Part shown: positions 28,084-36,897 of the stretch, piece after piece | Layout: each line of letters starts with the position of its first letter | Position numbering within the stretch: the first letter of the stretch is position 1 | Assembly (NCBI RefSeq): GCF_005503365.1 | Contig: NZ_SCML01000005.1 | Coordinates: 124,001-188,000, forward strand | Direction: 5' to 3' | DNA: 64,000 nt | Source of the DNA: Hydrogenophaga sp. 2FB | GTDB lineage: Bacteria > Pseudomonadota > Gammaproteobacteria > Burkholderiales > Burkholderiaceae_C | Position numbers and translations under genes: made by a program | Notes under the pieces: generated by a model | The model's database searches: none | Told to the model about the DNA's origin: nothing | What the model saw: only the letters and a program-made list of their open reading frames with translations

Positions 28084-28785
28084 ATGCTCCAGATTCGACG
28101 CTCCGATGCCCGCGGTTATGCCGACCACGGCTGGCTCAAGAGCCACCATTCGTTTTCGTTTGCCGAGTATTTCGACCCCGCCTGGATGGGCTGGGGCAAC
28201 CTGCGCGTGATCAACGAAGACCGTATCGCCCCGGGCACCGGCTTCGGCACGCACGGCCACCGCGACATGGAAATCATCAGCTACGTGCTGCAGGGCAACC
28301 TGGCGCACAAGGACAGCATGGGCAACATCAAGGGCATTCCGCCGGGTGACGTGCAGCGCATGAGCGCGGGCAGCGGCGTGCGCCACAGCGAGTTCAACCA
28401 CGCGCCCAACAGCACCACGCATTTCCTGCAGATCTGGATCGAACCCAATGTGACGGGGATCGAACCCGGCTACGAACAAAAGAGCTTCGCCGACGCGGAA
28501 AAGCAAGGCAAACTGCGCCTCGTGGCTTCGCCCGACGGTGCGCAGGGCTCAGTGACGATCCATGCCGATGCATCCATCTACGCCGGTCTGCTGACGGGCG
28601 AAGAGACCGCCGAGCTGGCGCTGAACCCGGCACGAAAGGCCTATGTGCACCTGGTGCGCGGCGAGCTGGACGTGAATGGTGAGCGCCTGCGAGCGGGTGA
28701 CGCCGCCGTGCTGGCCAGTGAGAGTCGTATCCAGCTTGCCAAGGCGACCGATGCCGAAGTGCTGGTGTTTGACCTCGCGCCCTGA
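28084..28785 (+). CDS. Pirin family protein (YhhW-type)
   Basis: 233 residues, a double cupin. The N-terminal cupin carries metal-binding residues in GTHGHRDMEIISYVLQG (H-x-H ... E), with SAGSGVRHSEFNH containing the further His. The opening DHGWLKSHHSFSFAEYF is a pirin signature. YhhW-type pirins can act as quercetin 2,3-dioxygenase in vitro, but the cell role is unclear. An AAAGGA ribosome binding site (28073-28078) precedes the ATG. The DoxX and flavodoxin-like genes follow on the same strand and form a likely LysR-controlled stress group. Confidence 0.9.
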   Translation: MLQIRRSDARGYADHGWLKSHHSFSFAEYFDPAWMGWGNLRVINEDRIAPGTGFGTHGHRDMEIISYVLQGNLAHKDSMGNIKGIPPGDVQRMSAGSGVRHSEFNHAPNSTTHFLQIWIEPNVTGIEPGYEQKSFADAEKQGKLRLVASPDGAQGSVTIHADASIYAGLLTGEETAELALNPARKAYVHLVRGELDVNGERLRAGDAAVLASESRIQLAKATDAEVLVFDLAP

Positions 28786-28839
28786 ACCTGTTTCCCCCTT
28801 CCATTAACCTTCCAACTTTTTCAACCAAGGAACCTCACC

Positions 28840-29247
28840 ATGAATGCTCTGCAAAATCCCCTGGCCCTGATCGGCCGCATCCTGTTGGCCATCATGTTCG
28901 TGCCAGCGGGCTTCGGCAAGATCGCCGGCTTCGCCGGCTCGGTGGGCTACGCCACCGCCATGGGCTTGCCGATGCCGCAGGTGGGCGTGGCGATCGCGCT
29001 GGTGATCGAGCTGTTTGGTGGCCTGGCGCTGTTGATCGGCTACCGTACCCGCATCGCCGCGATCGCACTGGCGGTGTTCACGCTGGTCGCGAGCTTCTAC
29101 TTCCACGCCTACTGGTCGCTGCCCGCCGAGCAGCAAATGATGCAGCAGCTCATGTTCTTCAAGAACCTCGCCATCACCGGCGGCCTGCTCGCCTTCGCGG
29201 CCTTCGGCGCCGGCGCGTTCAGCGTGGATGCGCGCCGCAAGGTCTGA
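28840..29247 (+). CDS. DoxX family membrane protein
   Basis: 135 residues with four predicted membrane helices. The start includes LIGRILLAIMFVPAGFGKIAGF (in pieces), the DoxX hallmark with a G-x-x-K after the first helix. It is preceded by AAGGAACC at 28828-28835. Homologues take part in redox homeostasis or thiosulfate metabolism at the membrane. Position after pirin and before a flavodoxin-like gene suggests a quinone or oxidative-stress context, which is inference. Confidence 0.87.
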   Translation: MNALQNPLALIGRILLAIMFVPAGFGKIAGFAGSVGYATAMGLPMPQVGVAIALVIELFGGLALLIGYRTRIAAIALAVFTLVASFYFHAYWSLPAEQQMMQQLMFFKNLAITGGLLAFAAFGAGAFSVDARRKV

Positions 29248-29269
29248 GCGACACCCGGCCGATGCACAA

Positions 29270-29301
29270 GCGCGGCGCCTTGGCGCCGCGCCTTTTTTTT
29301 T
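29270..29301 (+). terminator. Strong intrinsic terminator after the pirin-DoxX operon
   Basis: A perfect 10-bp stem GCGCGGCGCC/GGCGCCGCGC has a TT loop and is followed by C and nine T residues. It lies 23 bp after the DoxX stop and separates this unit from the flavodoxin-like gene. Confidence 0.92.
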
Positions 29302-29321
29302 GAACCCAGCAAAACATCCCT

Positions 29322-29876
29322 ATGTCCCACATCGTTGTGGTTTACCACTCAGGCTACGGTCATACCCAGCGCATGGCGCAATCCGTGGCGCAAGGCGCCA
29401 ACGCCGAACTTCTCGCGATCGACGCCGACGGCAACCTGCCCGATGGCGGCTGGGAAACGCTGGAAGCGGCCGACGCGATCATCTTCGGCGCGCCCACCTA
29501 CATGGGCAACGTGAGCTGGCAGTTCAAGAAGTTTGCCGACGCGTCGAGCAAACCCTGGTTCGCGCAGAAGTGGAAAGACAAGATCGCGGCCGGCTTTACC
29601 AACAGCGCGGGCATGAACGGCGACAAACTGAGCACGCTGAACACCTTGTTCACGCTGGCCATGCAGCACGGCATGATCTGGGTCAGCCAGGGCCTGATGC
29701 CCAGCAACACCAAGGGCGCGCAGCGCAACGACGTGAATTACCTGGTGAGCTACAGCGGTGCCATCGCGCAGAGCCCTTCGGATGCGGGGGCTGGCGATAT
29801 GTCGCCGGGTGACCTGGAAACCGCGCGCTTGTTTGGCGAGCGCGTGGCCTCGGTGGCCGAGCGGTTCCATCGCTGA
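29322..29876 (+). CDS. Flavodoxin-like NAD(P)H-dependent oxidoreductase (WrbA-related)
   Basis: 184 residues. The FMN-phosphate loop is VVVYHSGYGHTQRMAQSVAQG (in pieces, about residues 4-24), and FGAPTYMGNVSWQFKKF (about 56-72) is the second FMN contact seen in WrbA/flavodoxin reductases. It probably reduces quinones by two electrons. The start is only about 20 bp from the preceding terminator, so its own promoter must overlap that structure or transcription reads through. It sits in the quinone-linked neighbourhood of pirin and DoxX. Confidence 0.85.
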   Translation: MSHIVVVYHSGYGHTQRMAQSVAQGANAELLAIDADGNLPDGGWETLEAADAIIFGAPTYMGNVSWQFKKFADASSKPWFAQKWKDKIAAGFTNSAGMNGDKLSTLNTLFTLAMQHGMIWVSQGLMPSNTKGAQRNDVNYLVSYSGAIAQSPSDAGAGDMSPGDLETARLFGERVASVAERFHR

Positions 29877-29906
29877 GGCGCGGGCTCGCGGCGTAACATC
29901 CGCAGC

Positions 29907-30620
29907 ATGAAAGTCCTTACCATCATTCCTTGGGCAGACTGGCTCGCGCTGGTCTGCTTTTTTGCGTTGTGGCTGGGCTACGCCTGGTTTGCCCGCGAGT
30001 GGGGCCGCAAGATGGGCTCGCTCCTGCACACCACCAACCGCTACCGCGGGTACTGGATGACCCAGACCACCGCGCGCGACCCGCGCATGCTGGACGGGCT
30101 CATCACGCAAACGCTGTCGAACACGCCGGCGTTTTTCTCGTCCACGTCCATCCTCGTCATCGGCGGTTTGTTCGCCTTGCTCGGCACCACCGACAAGGCC
30201 ACCGAGCTGATGAGCGAAATCCCCTTCGCGCAGACCACCACGCTGATCGTTTTCGAGTTCAAGATCCTCGTGATGGTGGCGATCTTCGTCTACGCCTTCT
30301 TCCGCTTTTCCTGGTGCATGCGGCAATACACCTTCGTGGCGCTGATCATCGGCGCCATGCCGCCGGCGGAAGACTTCGACGCGGGCAAGCACGACCGCCG
30401 CGCCTTCGCCCTGCGCGCCGCGGCCATGGTCGCGGCGGCAGCCGAAACGTTCAATGATGGCCTGCGCGCTTACTACTTTTCGTTTGCTGCGCTGGCCTGG
30501 TTCGTCTCGCCGGTGGTGATGGTGGTGGCCACCCTGGCGGTGGTGGCCATTCTTTATTTCCGCGAATTCCGATCCGAGGTGCTGAGCATCCTGAAGGATG
30601 AAATGCCGCCGCTCCATTGA
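29907..30620 (+). CDS. DUF599 family membrane protein
   Basis: 237 residues with about four membrane helices (roughly residues 8-28, 75-95, 110-135 and 185-225). The N-terminal W-x-D-W-L-A-L segment and RGYWMTQTTARDPRMLDGLITQTL (in pieces) match the DUF599 family. WCMRQYTFVALIIGAMP is another conserved part. Function is unknown. It lies 31 bp after the flavodoxin-like gene and 36 bp before dnaE. Confidence 0.85.
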   Translation: MKVLTIIPWADWLALVCFFALWLGYAWFAREWGRKMGSLLHTTNRYRGYWMTQTTARDPRMLDGLITQTLSNTPAFFSSTSILVIGGLFALLGTTDKATELMSEIPFAQTTTLIVFEFKILVMVAIFVYAFFRFSWCMRQYTFVALIIGAMPPAEDFDAGKHDRRAFALRAAAMVAAAAETFNDGLRAYYFSFAALAWFVSPVVMVVATLAVVAILYFREFRSEVLSILKDEMPPLH

Positions 30621-30644
30621 GCCGTTGGGGGGCTGCGCGCCTTC

Positions 30645-30650
30645 TAAAAT
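30645..30650 (+). promoter_or_regulatory. -10 element TAAAAT at the dnaE start
   Basis: TAAAAT followed by GG ends 7 nt before the dnaE ATG, so transcription would start at or within a base or two of the start codon, giving a leaderless mRNA. A -35 is weak (TTGGGG at 30625-30630 with only 14-bp spacing). No Shine-Dalgarno is visible before the ATG, which agrees. Confidence 0.45.
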
Positions 30651-30656
30651 GGCCCG

Positions 30657-33600
30657 ATGTTCACCCATCTGCGCCTGCACACCGAATTCTCCGTCGTCGA
30701 CGGCACCAACCGCATCGATGACGTCGTGGCCGCAGCGGCCGCCGACGGCCAGCCCGCGCTGGCCATCACCGATCTCAGCAACCTCTTTGGCGCGGTCAAG
30801 TTTTACAAGGAAGCGCGCGGCGCGGGCATCAAACCCATCATTGGCGCCGAGGTCATGCTGCAAGGTTTCAGCGAAGAAACCGCTGGCGCCATGCCCGGCG
30901 CCCACCAGCCTGCCGCACCGCGTGTGCTGCTGCTGGTGCAGGACAAACAGGGTTACCTGAACCTCAGCGAGCTGCTCGCGCGGGCCTGGACGCGCAACGA
31001 CGGCCGTGGCGGGGCGCTGGTGCAACGCGACTGGCTGCAGGAGTGCAACGCGGGGCTGATCATGATCTCGGGCGCGCAGGCCGGCCCGGTGGGGCAGGCG
31101 CTGGTGCAAGGCGATGCCGAGCGCGCGGCCGACCTCGCGCTGCAGCTCTCGACCATCTTCACGCACCGCTTCTACATCGAACTGCAGCGCGCCGGGCGCG
31201 CCGATGACGAGCGCCACGTGACGGCGGCGGTGCAGCTCGCCGCGCGCCTGCACCTGCCGGTGGTGGCCACGCACCCGGTGCAGTTTCTCGAACCCGACGA
31301 CTACGAATCGCACGAGGCGCGCGTGTGCATCGCCGAGGGCGAGATCCTCGGCAACAACCGGCGCGTGCGCCGCTTCACGCGCGAACAGTACTTCAAGAGC
31401 GCCGAGCAGATGCAGGCGCTGTTTGCCGACGTGCCCTCCGCCGTGGCCAACTCGCTGGAGATCGCCAAGCGCTGCAACCTCACGCTGGTGCTGGGCAAGC
31501 CACAGTTGCCCAACTTCCCCACACCGGTGATCGACGGTGTGCCAATGCCCATGTCGGACTTCTTCCGGCAGTCGTCGTTCGAAGGTCTGGAAGAGCGTCT
31601 GGCGCACCTGTACCCGAACGAGGCCAAGCGCGATGCCGAGCGCCCGCGCTATGTGGCGCGCCTGGAGTTCGAGATCAACACCATCTTGAACATGGGGTTC
31701 CCGGGCTACTTCCTGATCGTGGGCGACTTCATCAACTGGGCCAAGAACAACGGCTGCCCGGTCGGGCCGGGCCGGGGCTCGGGCGCGGGTTCTCTCGTGG
31801 CCTACGCGCTGAAGATTACCGACCTCGACCCGCTGCAATACAACCTGCTGTTCGAGCGCTTCCTGAACCCGGAGCGGGTGTCCATGCCCGACTTCGACAT
31901 CGACTTCTGCCAGTCCAACCGCGACCGCGTGATCGACTACGTCAAGGACAAGTACGGCAAGGAAGCGGTGAGCCAGATCGCCACCTTCGGCACGCTGGCC
32001 GCGCGCGCGGCCATCCGCGACGTGGGCCGCGTGCTCGACTTCTCTTATGGTTTCTGTGACGGCATCTCCAAGCTGATTCCGAACAAACCGGGCATGTCGG
32101 TCACGCTGCAGTACCCGCCGGTGCCGAAGAAGGACGGCGACAAGAACAACTACGCGATCGAGATGGAGCCGGTGCTGGCCGAGCGCATCCAGAAGGAAGA
32201 CGACGTCAAGACGCTGATCGAGATGGCGCAAAAGCTCGAAGGCATGACGCGCAACATCGGCATGCACGCCGGTGGCGTGCTCATCGCGCCGGGAAAGCTC
32301 ACCGACTTCTGCCCGCTGTACGCGCAGCCGGGCAGCGACTCGGCCGTGAGCCAGTACGACAAGGACGACGTGGAGGCCATCGGCCTGGTGAAGTTCGACT
32401 TCCTGGGCCTGGCCACGCTGACCATCCTGGAGATCGCGCGCGAGTTCATCATCAAGCGCCACCCCGGCCAGGAGAACTTCCGCTTCGAGGACGTGCCCCT
32501 GGACGACCAGCGTGTGTACGCGCTGTTCTCGCGCGGGCAGACCGAAGCCGTGTTCCAGTTTGAAAGCCGCGGCATGCAAGGCATGCTGAAAGACGCCAAG
32601 CCCTCGCGCCTGGAAGACCTGATCGCCCTCAACGCGCTGTACCGACCGGGCCCGATGGACCTGATTCCCAGCTTCGTGAACCGCAAGCACGGCAAGGAAA
32701 CCATCGAGTACCCGCACCCGGCGGTGGCCGAGATGCTGTCCGAAACCTACGGGATCATGGTCTACCAGGAACAGGTGATGCAGACCGCGCAGATCCTGGG
32801 CGGCTATTCGCTCGGTGGCGCCGACATGCTGCGCCGCGCGATGGGCAAGAAAAAGGCCGAGGAGATGGCCGAGCACCGCGACAAGTTCCGCGCCGGTGCG
32901 CTTGCCACCCATGGCATCACCCAGGAGAAGGCTGACGAAGTTTTCGACTTGATGGAGAAGTTCGCGGGCTACGGCTTCAACAAGTCGCACGCCGCCGCGT
33001 ACTCGCTGCTCGCGTACCACACCGGTTGGCTCAAGGTGCACTACACCGCCGAGTTCTTCTGCGCCAACATGACGGTGGAAATGGACGACACCGACAAGCT
33101 CAAGGTGTTGTACGAAGACGCGCTGAAGATGGGCATTGCCTTCGAGGCACCCGATGTGAACCGCGGCTTCCACCGCTTCGAGCCGATCACCAACAAGTCC
33201 ATCCGCTATGGCCTGGGCGCCATCAAAGGCACGGGCCAGCAGGCGATCGAGGCCATTGTGGCCGCGCGCGAAGGCCGAGGCGAAGGGCCGCGTGGTGATG
33301 AGAAGGGCCCGTTCAAAAGCTTGTTCGATTTCTGTGTGCGCGTCGACCGCACGCGTTTGAACAAGCGCACGGTAGAAGCGCTGATCAAGGCCGGCGCGTT
33401 CGACTCGCTGCACCTGAACCGCGCGGAGATGTTGGCCTCGGTGAACCGCGCGTTCGAGTTCGCCGCCGCCAGCCTGGCCAACGCCAACCAGGGCGGTCTG
33501 TTCGACGTGATGGGCGACGACGACCATGGTTCGAGCACGCAAGAACCCGATCTGGTGGCCACCACGCCCTGGGGCATCAAGGAGCGCCTGACGCTGGAGA

Positions 33601-34226
33601 AGACCGCGATGGGCTTCTACTTCTCCGGCCACCTGTTCGACGAAGTGGAGCGCGAGGTGCGCCGCTTTGCCCGCAGACCGCTGGGCGACGTGGTGGAGAG
33701 CCGCGACCCGGTGATCCTCGCCGGCATCGTGACCGATTTCCGCGTCATCAACGGCCAGCGCGGCAAGCTCGCGCTGTTCAAGCTCGACGACAAGACCGGC
33801 GTGTTCGAAACCAGCGCCGACGAGAACCTCATCAACCTGCACCGCAACCTGCTCAAGGACGACGAGCTCATCATCGTGCAGGCGGTGGCGCAGCCCGACC
33901 GTTTCTCTGGCGGTGTGCGGCTGAAGATCCAACAGGTCTGGGACCTGGCCGCCGCGCGCTGCCGTTTTGGCAAGTACCTGCGCGTGGCGGTGAACGGCAC
34001 GGCGCCATCCATTGCCGAGCTGGTGCGCGAGTTCCCGCCCAAGCGCGAGCTCACCGACCAGGGCGAACTGGTGCGGGGCTTGCCGGTGCGGTTGGCGCTG
34101 TTGCGCGAAGGCGCGCAGTGTGAACTGCAACTGGACGATCGCGCGCTGTTCTTCCCCACGGACGCGGCGCTGGCCAGCTGGATGGCGCAGGCGCATGAGC
34201 AGCGGGCGGAGATTGTGTTTGACTAG
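30657..34226 (+). CDS. dnaE: DNA polymerase III alpha subunit
   Basis: 1189 residues, full length. An N-terminal PHP domain begins FTHLRLHTEFSVVDG. The polymerase active site contains GPGRGSGAGSLVAYAL and MPDFDIDFCQSNRDRVIDYV (about residues 410-430), with the two catalytic Asp in PDFDIDF. Further along are the third catalytic region, a helix-hairpin-helix segment and an OB-fold (PVILAGIVTDFRVI). It is the replicative polymerase. The 3' end is followed directly by a dispersed repeat. Confidence 0.97.
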   Translation: MFTHLRLHTEFSVVDGTNRIDDVVAAAAADGQPALAITDLSNLFGAVKFYKEARGAGIKPIIGAEVMLQGFSEETAGAMPGAHQPAAPRVLLLVQDKQGYLNLSELLARAWTRNDGRGGALVQRDWLQECNAGLIMISGAQAGPVGQALVQGDAERAADLALQLSTIFTHRFYIELQRAGRADDERHVTAAVQLAARLHLPVVATHPVQFLEPDDYESHEARVCIAEGEILGNNRRVRRFTREQYFKSAEQMQALFADVPSAVANSLEIAKRCNLTLVLGKPQLPNFPTPVIDGVPMPMSDFFRQSSFEGLEERLAHLYPNEAKRDAERPRYVARLEFEINTILNMGFPGYFLIVGDFINWAKNNGCPVGPGRGSGAGSLVAYALKITDLDPLQYNLLFERFLNPERVSMPDFDIDFCQSNRDRVIDYVKDKYGKEAVSQIATFGTLAARAAIRDVGRVLDFSYGFCDGISKLIPNKPGMSVTLQYPPVPKKDGDKNNYAIEMEPVLAERIQKEDDVKTLIEMAQKLEGMTRNIGMHAGGVLIAPGKLTDFCPLYAQPGSDSAVSQYDKDDVEAIGLVKFDFLGLATLTILEIAREFIIKRHPGQENFRFEDVPLDDQRVYALFSRGQTEAVFQFESRGMQGMLKDAKPSRLEDLIALNALYRPGPMDLIPSFVNRKHGKETIEYPHPAVAEMLSETYGIMVYQEQVMQTAQILGGYSLGGADMLRRAMGKKKAEEMAEHRDKFRAGALATHGITQEKADEVFDLMEKFAGYGFNKSHAAAYSLLAYHTGWLKVHYTAEFFCANMTVEMDDTDKLKVLYEDALKMGIAFEAPDVNRGFHRFEPITNKSIRYGLGAIKGTGQQAIEAIVAAREGRGEGPRGDEKGPFKSLFDFCVRVDRTRLNKRTVEALIKAGAFDSLHLNRAEMLASVNRAFEFAAASLANANQGGLFDVMGDDDHGSSTQEPDLVATTPWGIKERLTLEKTAMGFYFSGHLFDEVEREVRRFARRPLGDVVESRDPVILAGIVTDFRVINGQRGKLALFKLDDKTGVFETSADENLINLHRNLLKDDELIIVQAVAQPDRFSGGVRLKIQQVWDLAAARCRFGKYLRVAVNGTAPSIAELVREFPPKRELTDQGELVRGLPVRLALLREGAQCELQLDDRALFFPTDAALASWMAQAHEQRAEIVFD

Positions 34227-34230
34227 TTTG

Positions 34231-34346
34231 GAATGACCCCCTGCGCCGCTGCGCGGCTTCCCCCTGAAGGGGGACAACGCCTGCGGCCCGGCGAAGCCGG
34301 TTCCGCGGTGTTTCTGGATCGCGGGGGTCTCGCGCCGGAGAGGCCT
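34231..34346 (+). repeat. Dispersed repeat, copy B
   Basis: This is the partner of 25661-25777 in opposite orientation. It starts GAATGACCCC 5 bp after the dnaE stop, holds a CCCCCT-GA-AGGGGG hairpin, the core GGCCCGGCGAAGCCGGTTCC and a terminal GCGCCGGAGAG. It occupies the whole gap between dnaE and the convergent tolA and may act as a bidirectional terminator-like structure. Confidence 0.75.
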
Positions 34347-34349
34347 CTG

Positions 34350-35246
34350 TCAGTCGAGCGGTCGAAGCCCGATCACCAGCGATGACGGTACTGTGCCATT
34401 GGTGTCTTTCGGCAACGAGCTCGTCCGGTCGATCGCTCGGAGCACCGCATCGTCCCAGTCCTGGTTACCGCTGCTCTTGACGAGGCGGCGGGAGGTGATC
34501 GTGCCGTCGGGTGAGGTTCGCACTTCGACCTCAGCGCGCGGGTTGCCGGGCGCAACATCCGTGAACACCACGTTGGGCCGGATGCGCGCCGCCACGCGGC
34601 CCGCGTAGCCCGGCGTTGGGCCGCTGGACTGTTGGGCGGTGCCGGTGCTCTGCGGGCCACCGCTGGCGCCGGCCTGGCCCATCATGCGTTTGATCTGGTC
34701 TTCGCGGATCTGCGCCAGGCGCTTTTCTTCTGCCGCTTCCTTGCGCTCCTGCTCGCGCTTGTCGGCCGCGAGTTTTTGCTGGCGTTCCTTTTCTGCGGCT
34801 GCCTTTTCCGCCGCGGCGGCTTTCTTCTCGGTCGCTGCTTTTTCTGCAGCCTTCGCAGCCGCGACCTTCTTGGCCTCCTCTTCACGTTCCTTCTTCTCTG
34901 CCTCGGCCTTCTTCTTGGCTTGCGCGGTCGCGATCTCGGCTTGCGTGGGGCCTGGTGGTGGCGGCGCGGGCGCTGGCGCCGGTTTTGGCGCGGGAGCCGG
35001 TGTAGGTGCAGGCGTGGGCTGTGGCGGTGGAGGAGGGGGTTCCACCGCGCGCGGCGCCGCCTGCTGCGGCGTGCGCGACCAGAGTTCGGCTTCCACGGTG
35101 ACCGGCTCGCCGTCCTTTTCCCATTGCACGCCAAACGTCAGGGCGATGATCAGGATGCCGTGCGCGATCAGCGCGAGCCCCACAGGGCCGAGCCAGCGTC
35201 CGCTGCGTGGCGGGGTGAGGTCGAGGTGGTCGGCGGTGGTCTGCAT
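34350..35246 (-). CDS. tolA: Cell envelope protein TolA
   Basis: 298 residues. One N-terminal membrane helix (about residues 18-38) is followed by a Pro-rich linker (PPPPPPQPTPAPTPAPAP), a long Lys/Ala/Glu helix (about 100-195) spanning the periplasm, and a C-terminal TonB/TolA-like domain (VAARIRPNVVFTDVAPGNPRAEVEV in pieces) that contacts TolB/Pal. ATG 35246 is chosen because residues before it in the longer frame lack support. TolQ and TolR lie upstream. tolB and pal do not follow; the next gene is convergent dnaE. Confidence 0.92.
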   Translation of the reverse strand: MQTTADHLDLTPPRSGRWLGPVGLALIAHGILIIALTFGVQWEKDGEPVTVEAELWSRTPQQAAPRAVEPPPPPPQPTPAPTPAPAPKPAPAPAPPPPGPTQAEIATAQAKKKAEAEKKEREEEAKKVAAAKAAEKAATEKKAAAAEKAAAEKERQQKLAADKREQERKEAAEEKRLAQIREDQIKRMMGQAGASGGPQSTGTAQQSSGPTPGYAGRVAARIRPNVVFTDVAPGNPRAEVEVRTSPDGTITSRRLVKSSGNQDWDDAVLRAIDRTSSLPKDTNGTVPSSLVIGLRPLD

Positions 35247-35265
35247 GGCTGGACGGTGGCGTGTT

Positions 35266-35709
35266 TCAGCGTGAGGTTTGCACCGAAAGGCCCACGCGCG
35301 CAACGCCGTTGCGCTGCAAGGTGTCCATCACGCGAACAACGGCTTCGTACTTGACGTTCTTGTCGGCGCTGATGACCACCGGCACACCGCCTTCGGGTGC
35401 GCTGCCCCGGCTGGCTTGCAGTTGCTGCACGCGCGCGACCAACTGGCCCATGGACACCGGTTGCGGTTCGCCGCTGGAGGAACCTTCGCGCACGGAAATC
35501 TTTTCGTCCTTGTCGATCACCACGGCCACGAAGCGGTCTGGCTGGCGCCCCGCCTGGCCTACGCTGGGCAGGGCGATCTGGCTCGGCGTGATCAGCGGCG
35601 CGGTCACCATGAAGATGATCAGCAGCACCAGCATCACATCGATGAACGGGACCATGTTGATCTCGTTGATGGTGCGGCGGCCTCGGCCGCGTGAGGAGAC
35701 GGCTGGCAT
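35266..35709 (-). CDS. tolR: TolR/ExbD biopolymer transport protein
   Basis: 147 residues. An N-terminal cytoplasmic tail is followed by a single membrane helix (MVPFIDVMLVLLIIFMVTAPLI in pieces, about residues 18-42) with the functionally essential Asp in PFIDVML, then a periplasmic domain with the VVISADKNVKYEAVVRVMD segment. It works with TolQ as a proton-driven motor for TolA. It starts 2 bp after the tolQ stop. Confidence 0.93.
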   Translation of the reverse strand: MPAVSSRGRGRRTINEINMVPFIDVMLVLLIIFMVTAPLITPSQIALPSVGQAGRQPDRFVAVVIDKDEKISVREGSSSGEPQPVSMGQLVARVQQLQASRGSAPEGGVPVVISADKNVKYEAVVRVMDTLQRNGVARVGLSVQTSR

Positions 35710-35711
35710 GT

Positions 35712-36410
35712 TCAGTGTCCCGACGGCGTCTGAGCGTGCGCGCCCAGGTTGCGTTGGAGGATGTTGGAGAACTCTTCCATGAAGGTCTCCATGGCATTGG
35801 CCACGCGGTCGATGTCGTGCGAGAAGCGGTTGTAGAACACGACCGCGGGAATGGCGGCGAACAGGCCGATGGCGGTGGCGACCAGGGCTTCGGCAATGCC
35901 CGGTGCCACGGTGGCCAGGGTCACTTGCGCCAACGCGGCCAGGCCAGTGAAGGCGTGCATGATGCCCCAGACGGTGCCGAACAGGCCCACATAGGGCGAG
36001 ACCGAGCCGACCGAGCCGAGGAAGGAGAGGTTGGTTTCCAGTGCGTCCAGTTCGCGCTGGAAGCTCGCGCGCATGGCGCGGCGCGCGCCGTCGAGCAGGG
36101 CACCGCTGTCGGTGATGCGGCGCTCGCGCAGCTTCTGGTACTCGCGCATGCCGCTGGCGAAGATGCGTTCCATCGGTCCGCCATGCTTGGCGTTCTGAGC
36201 GGCGCCGGCGTACAGGTCGTTGAGGTTGGTGCCCGACCAGAACTCGCGCTCGAATTCATCGTTGTGGCTGCGCACGCGCTTGAGCGCGAACACCTTGCGG
36301 AAGATCGCCGCCCAACTGACCACGGAGACCACCACCAGCAGGGCCACGACAGCCTGGACCACCCAGCTCGCGTTGAGCATCAATTGAACGATGGAAAGAT
36401 CTTGGGTCAT
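35712..36410 (-). CDS. tolQ: TolQ/ExbB proton channel protein
   Basis: 232 residues with three membrane helices (about 12-35, 135-158 and 168-192). GLFGTVWGIMHAFTGLA and TAIGLFAAIPAVVFYNRF (about 142-158 and 176-193) are the conserved MotA/TolQ/ExbB segments forming the proton path. It is the inner-membrane motor of the Tol-Pal system. The gene follows ybgC by 46 bp in the order ybgC-tolQ-tolR-tolA. Confidence 0.93.
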   Translation of the reverse strand: MTQDLSIVQLMLNASWVVQAVVALLVVVSVVSWAAIFRKVFALKRVRSHNDEFEREFWSGTNLNDLYAGAAQNAKHGGPMERIFASGMREYQKLRERRITDSGALLDGARRAMRASFQRELDALETNLSFLGSVGSVSPYVGLFGTVWGIMHAFTGLAALAQVTLATVAPGIAEALVATAIGLFAAIPAVVFYNRFSHDIDRVANAMETFMEEFSNILQRNLGAHAQTPSGH

Positions 36411-36456
36411 GGAGGTTCGGATGCGGTAGGTAACGGAAAAGTTTCAGGAGGACGGC

Positions 36457-36897
36457 TCAGGCCGGCTGTGCCTGGAGCGCCTGCAAAACCAGGGTGGGGA
36501 TGCGCTGGGGGCGCAGGCTGGCGGCATCCACCCAGCCAATGCGGATGGTGCCCTCGCACAGCAACGCAGGCGACGCACCGGCTTCGTGGGCCTTCACCAG
36601 CGCGCTCTGCTGGATTGTCAGCGAGGCGCGGCCCGCTTCACGGACACAGGCTGTAACGAGAAGCAAATCATCCAGGCGCGCCGGGCGGTGGTAGCGCAGT
36701 TGGGTGTCGGTGACCACGAACATGCCGCCGACCTCGTCGCGCAACCGCTGCTGTTCGACGCCCAGGTGCCGCAGCCACTCGGTGCGCGCGCGTTCGAAGA
36801 ACTTGAGGTAGTTGGCGTAGAAGACGATGCCGCCCGCGTCGGTGTCTTCCCAGTACACGCGCACGGGCCAGGTGAAGGGGGCGGCGGTCTCGTTCAC
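36457..36897 (-). CDS. ybgC: Tol-Pal associated acyl-CoA thioesterase YbgC
   Basis: 146 residues, a single hotdog fold. The catalytic Asp is in VYWEDTDAGGIVFYANYLKFFERARTEWLR (in pieces, about residues 13-42), the 4-hydroxybenzoyl-CoA thioesterase-like motif. YbgC proteins hydrolyse short-chain or acyl-ACP thioesters and co-occur with tol genes. The ATG overlaps the upstream aminotransferase stop by 4 bp. Confidence 0.93.
   Translation of the reverse strand: MNETAAPFTWPVRVYWEDTDAGGIVFYANYLKFFERARTEWLRHLGVEQQRLRDEVGGMFVVTDTQLRYHRPARLDDLLLVTACVREAGRASLTIQQSALVKAHEAGASPALLCEGTIRIGWVDAASLRPQRIPTLVLQALQAQPA

Noticed and set aside
29349-34277. 1642-codon open frame antisense to dnaE
   Set aside because: It lies wholly opposite well-supported genes (flavodoxin-like, DUF599, dnaE); its His/Arg/Val/Leu-rich composition is the usual antisense shadow of GC-rich coding DNA, with no domain or start signal.
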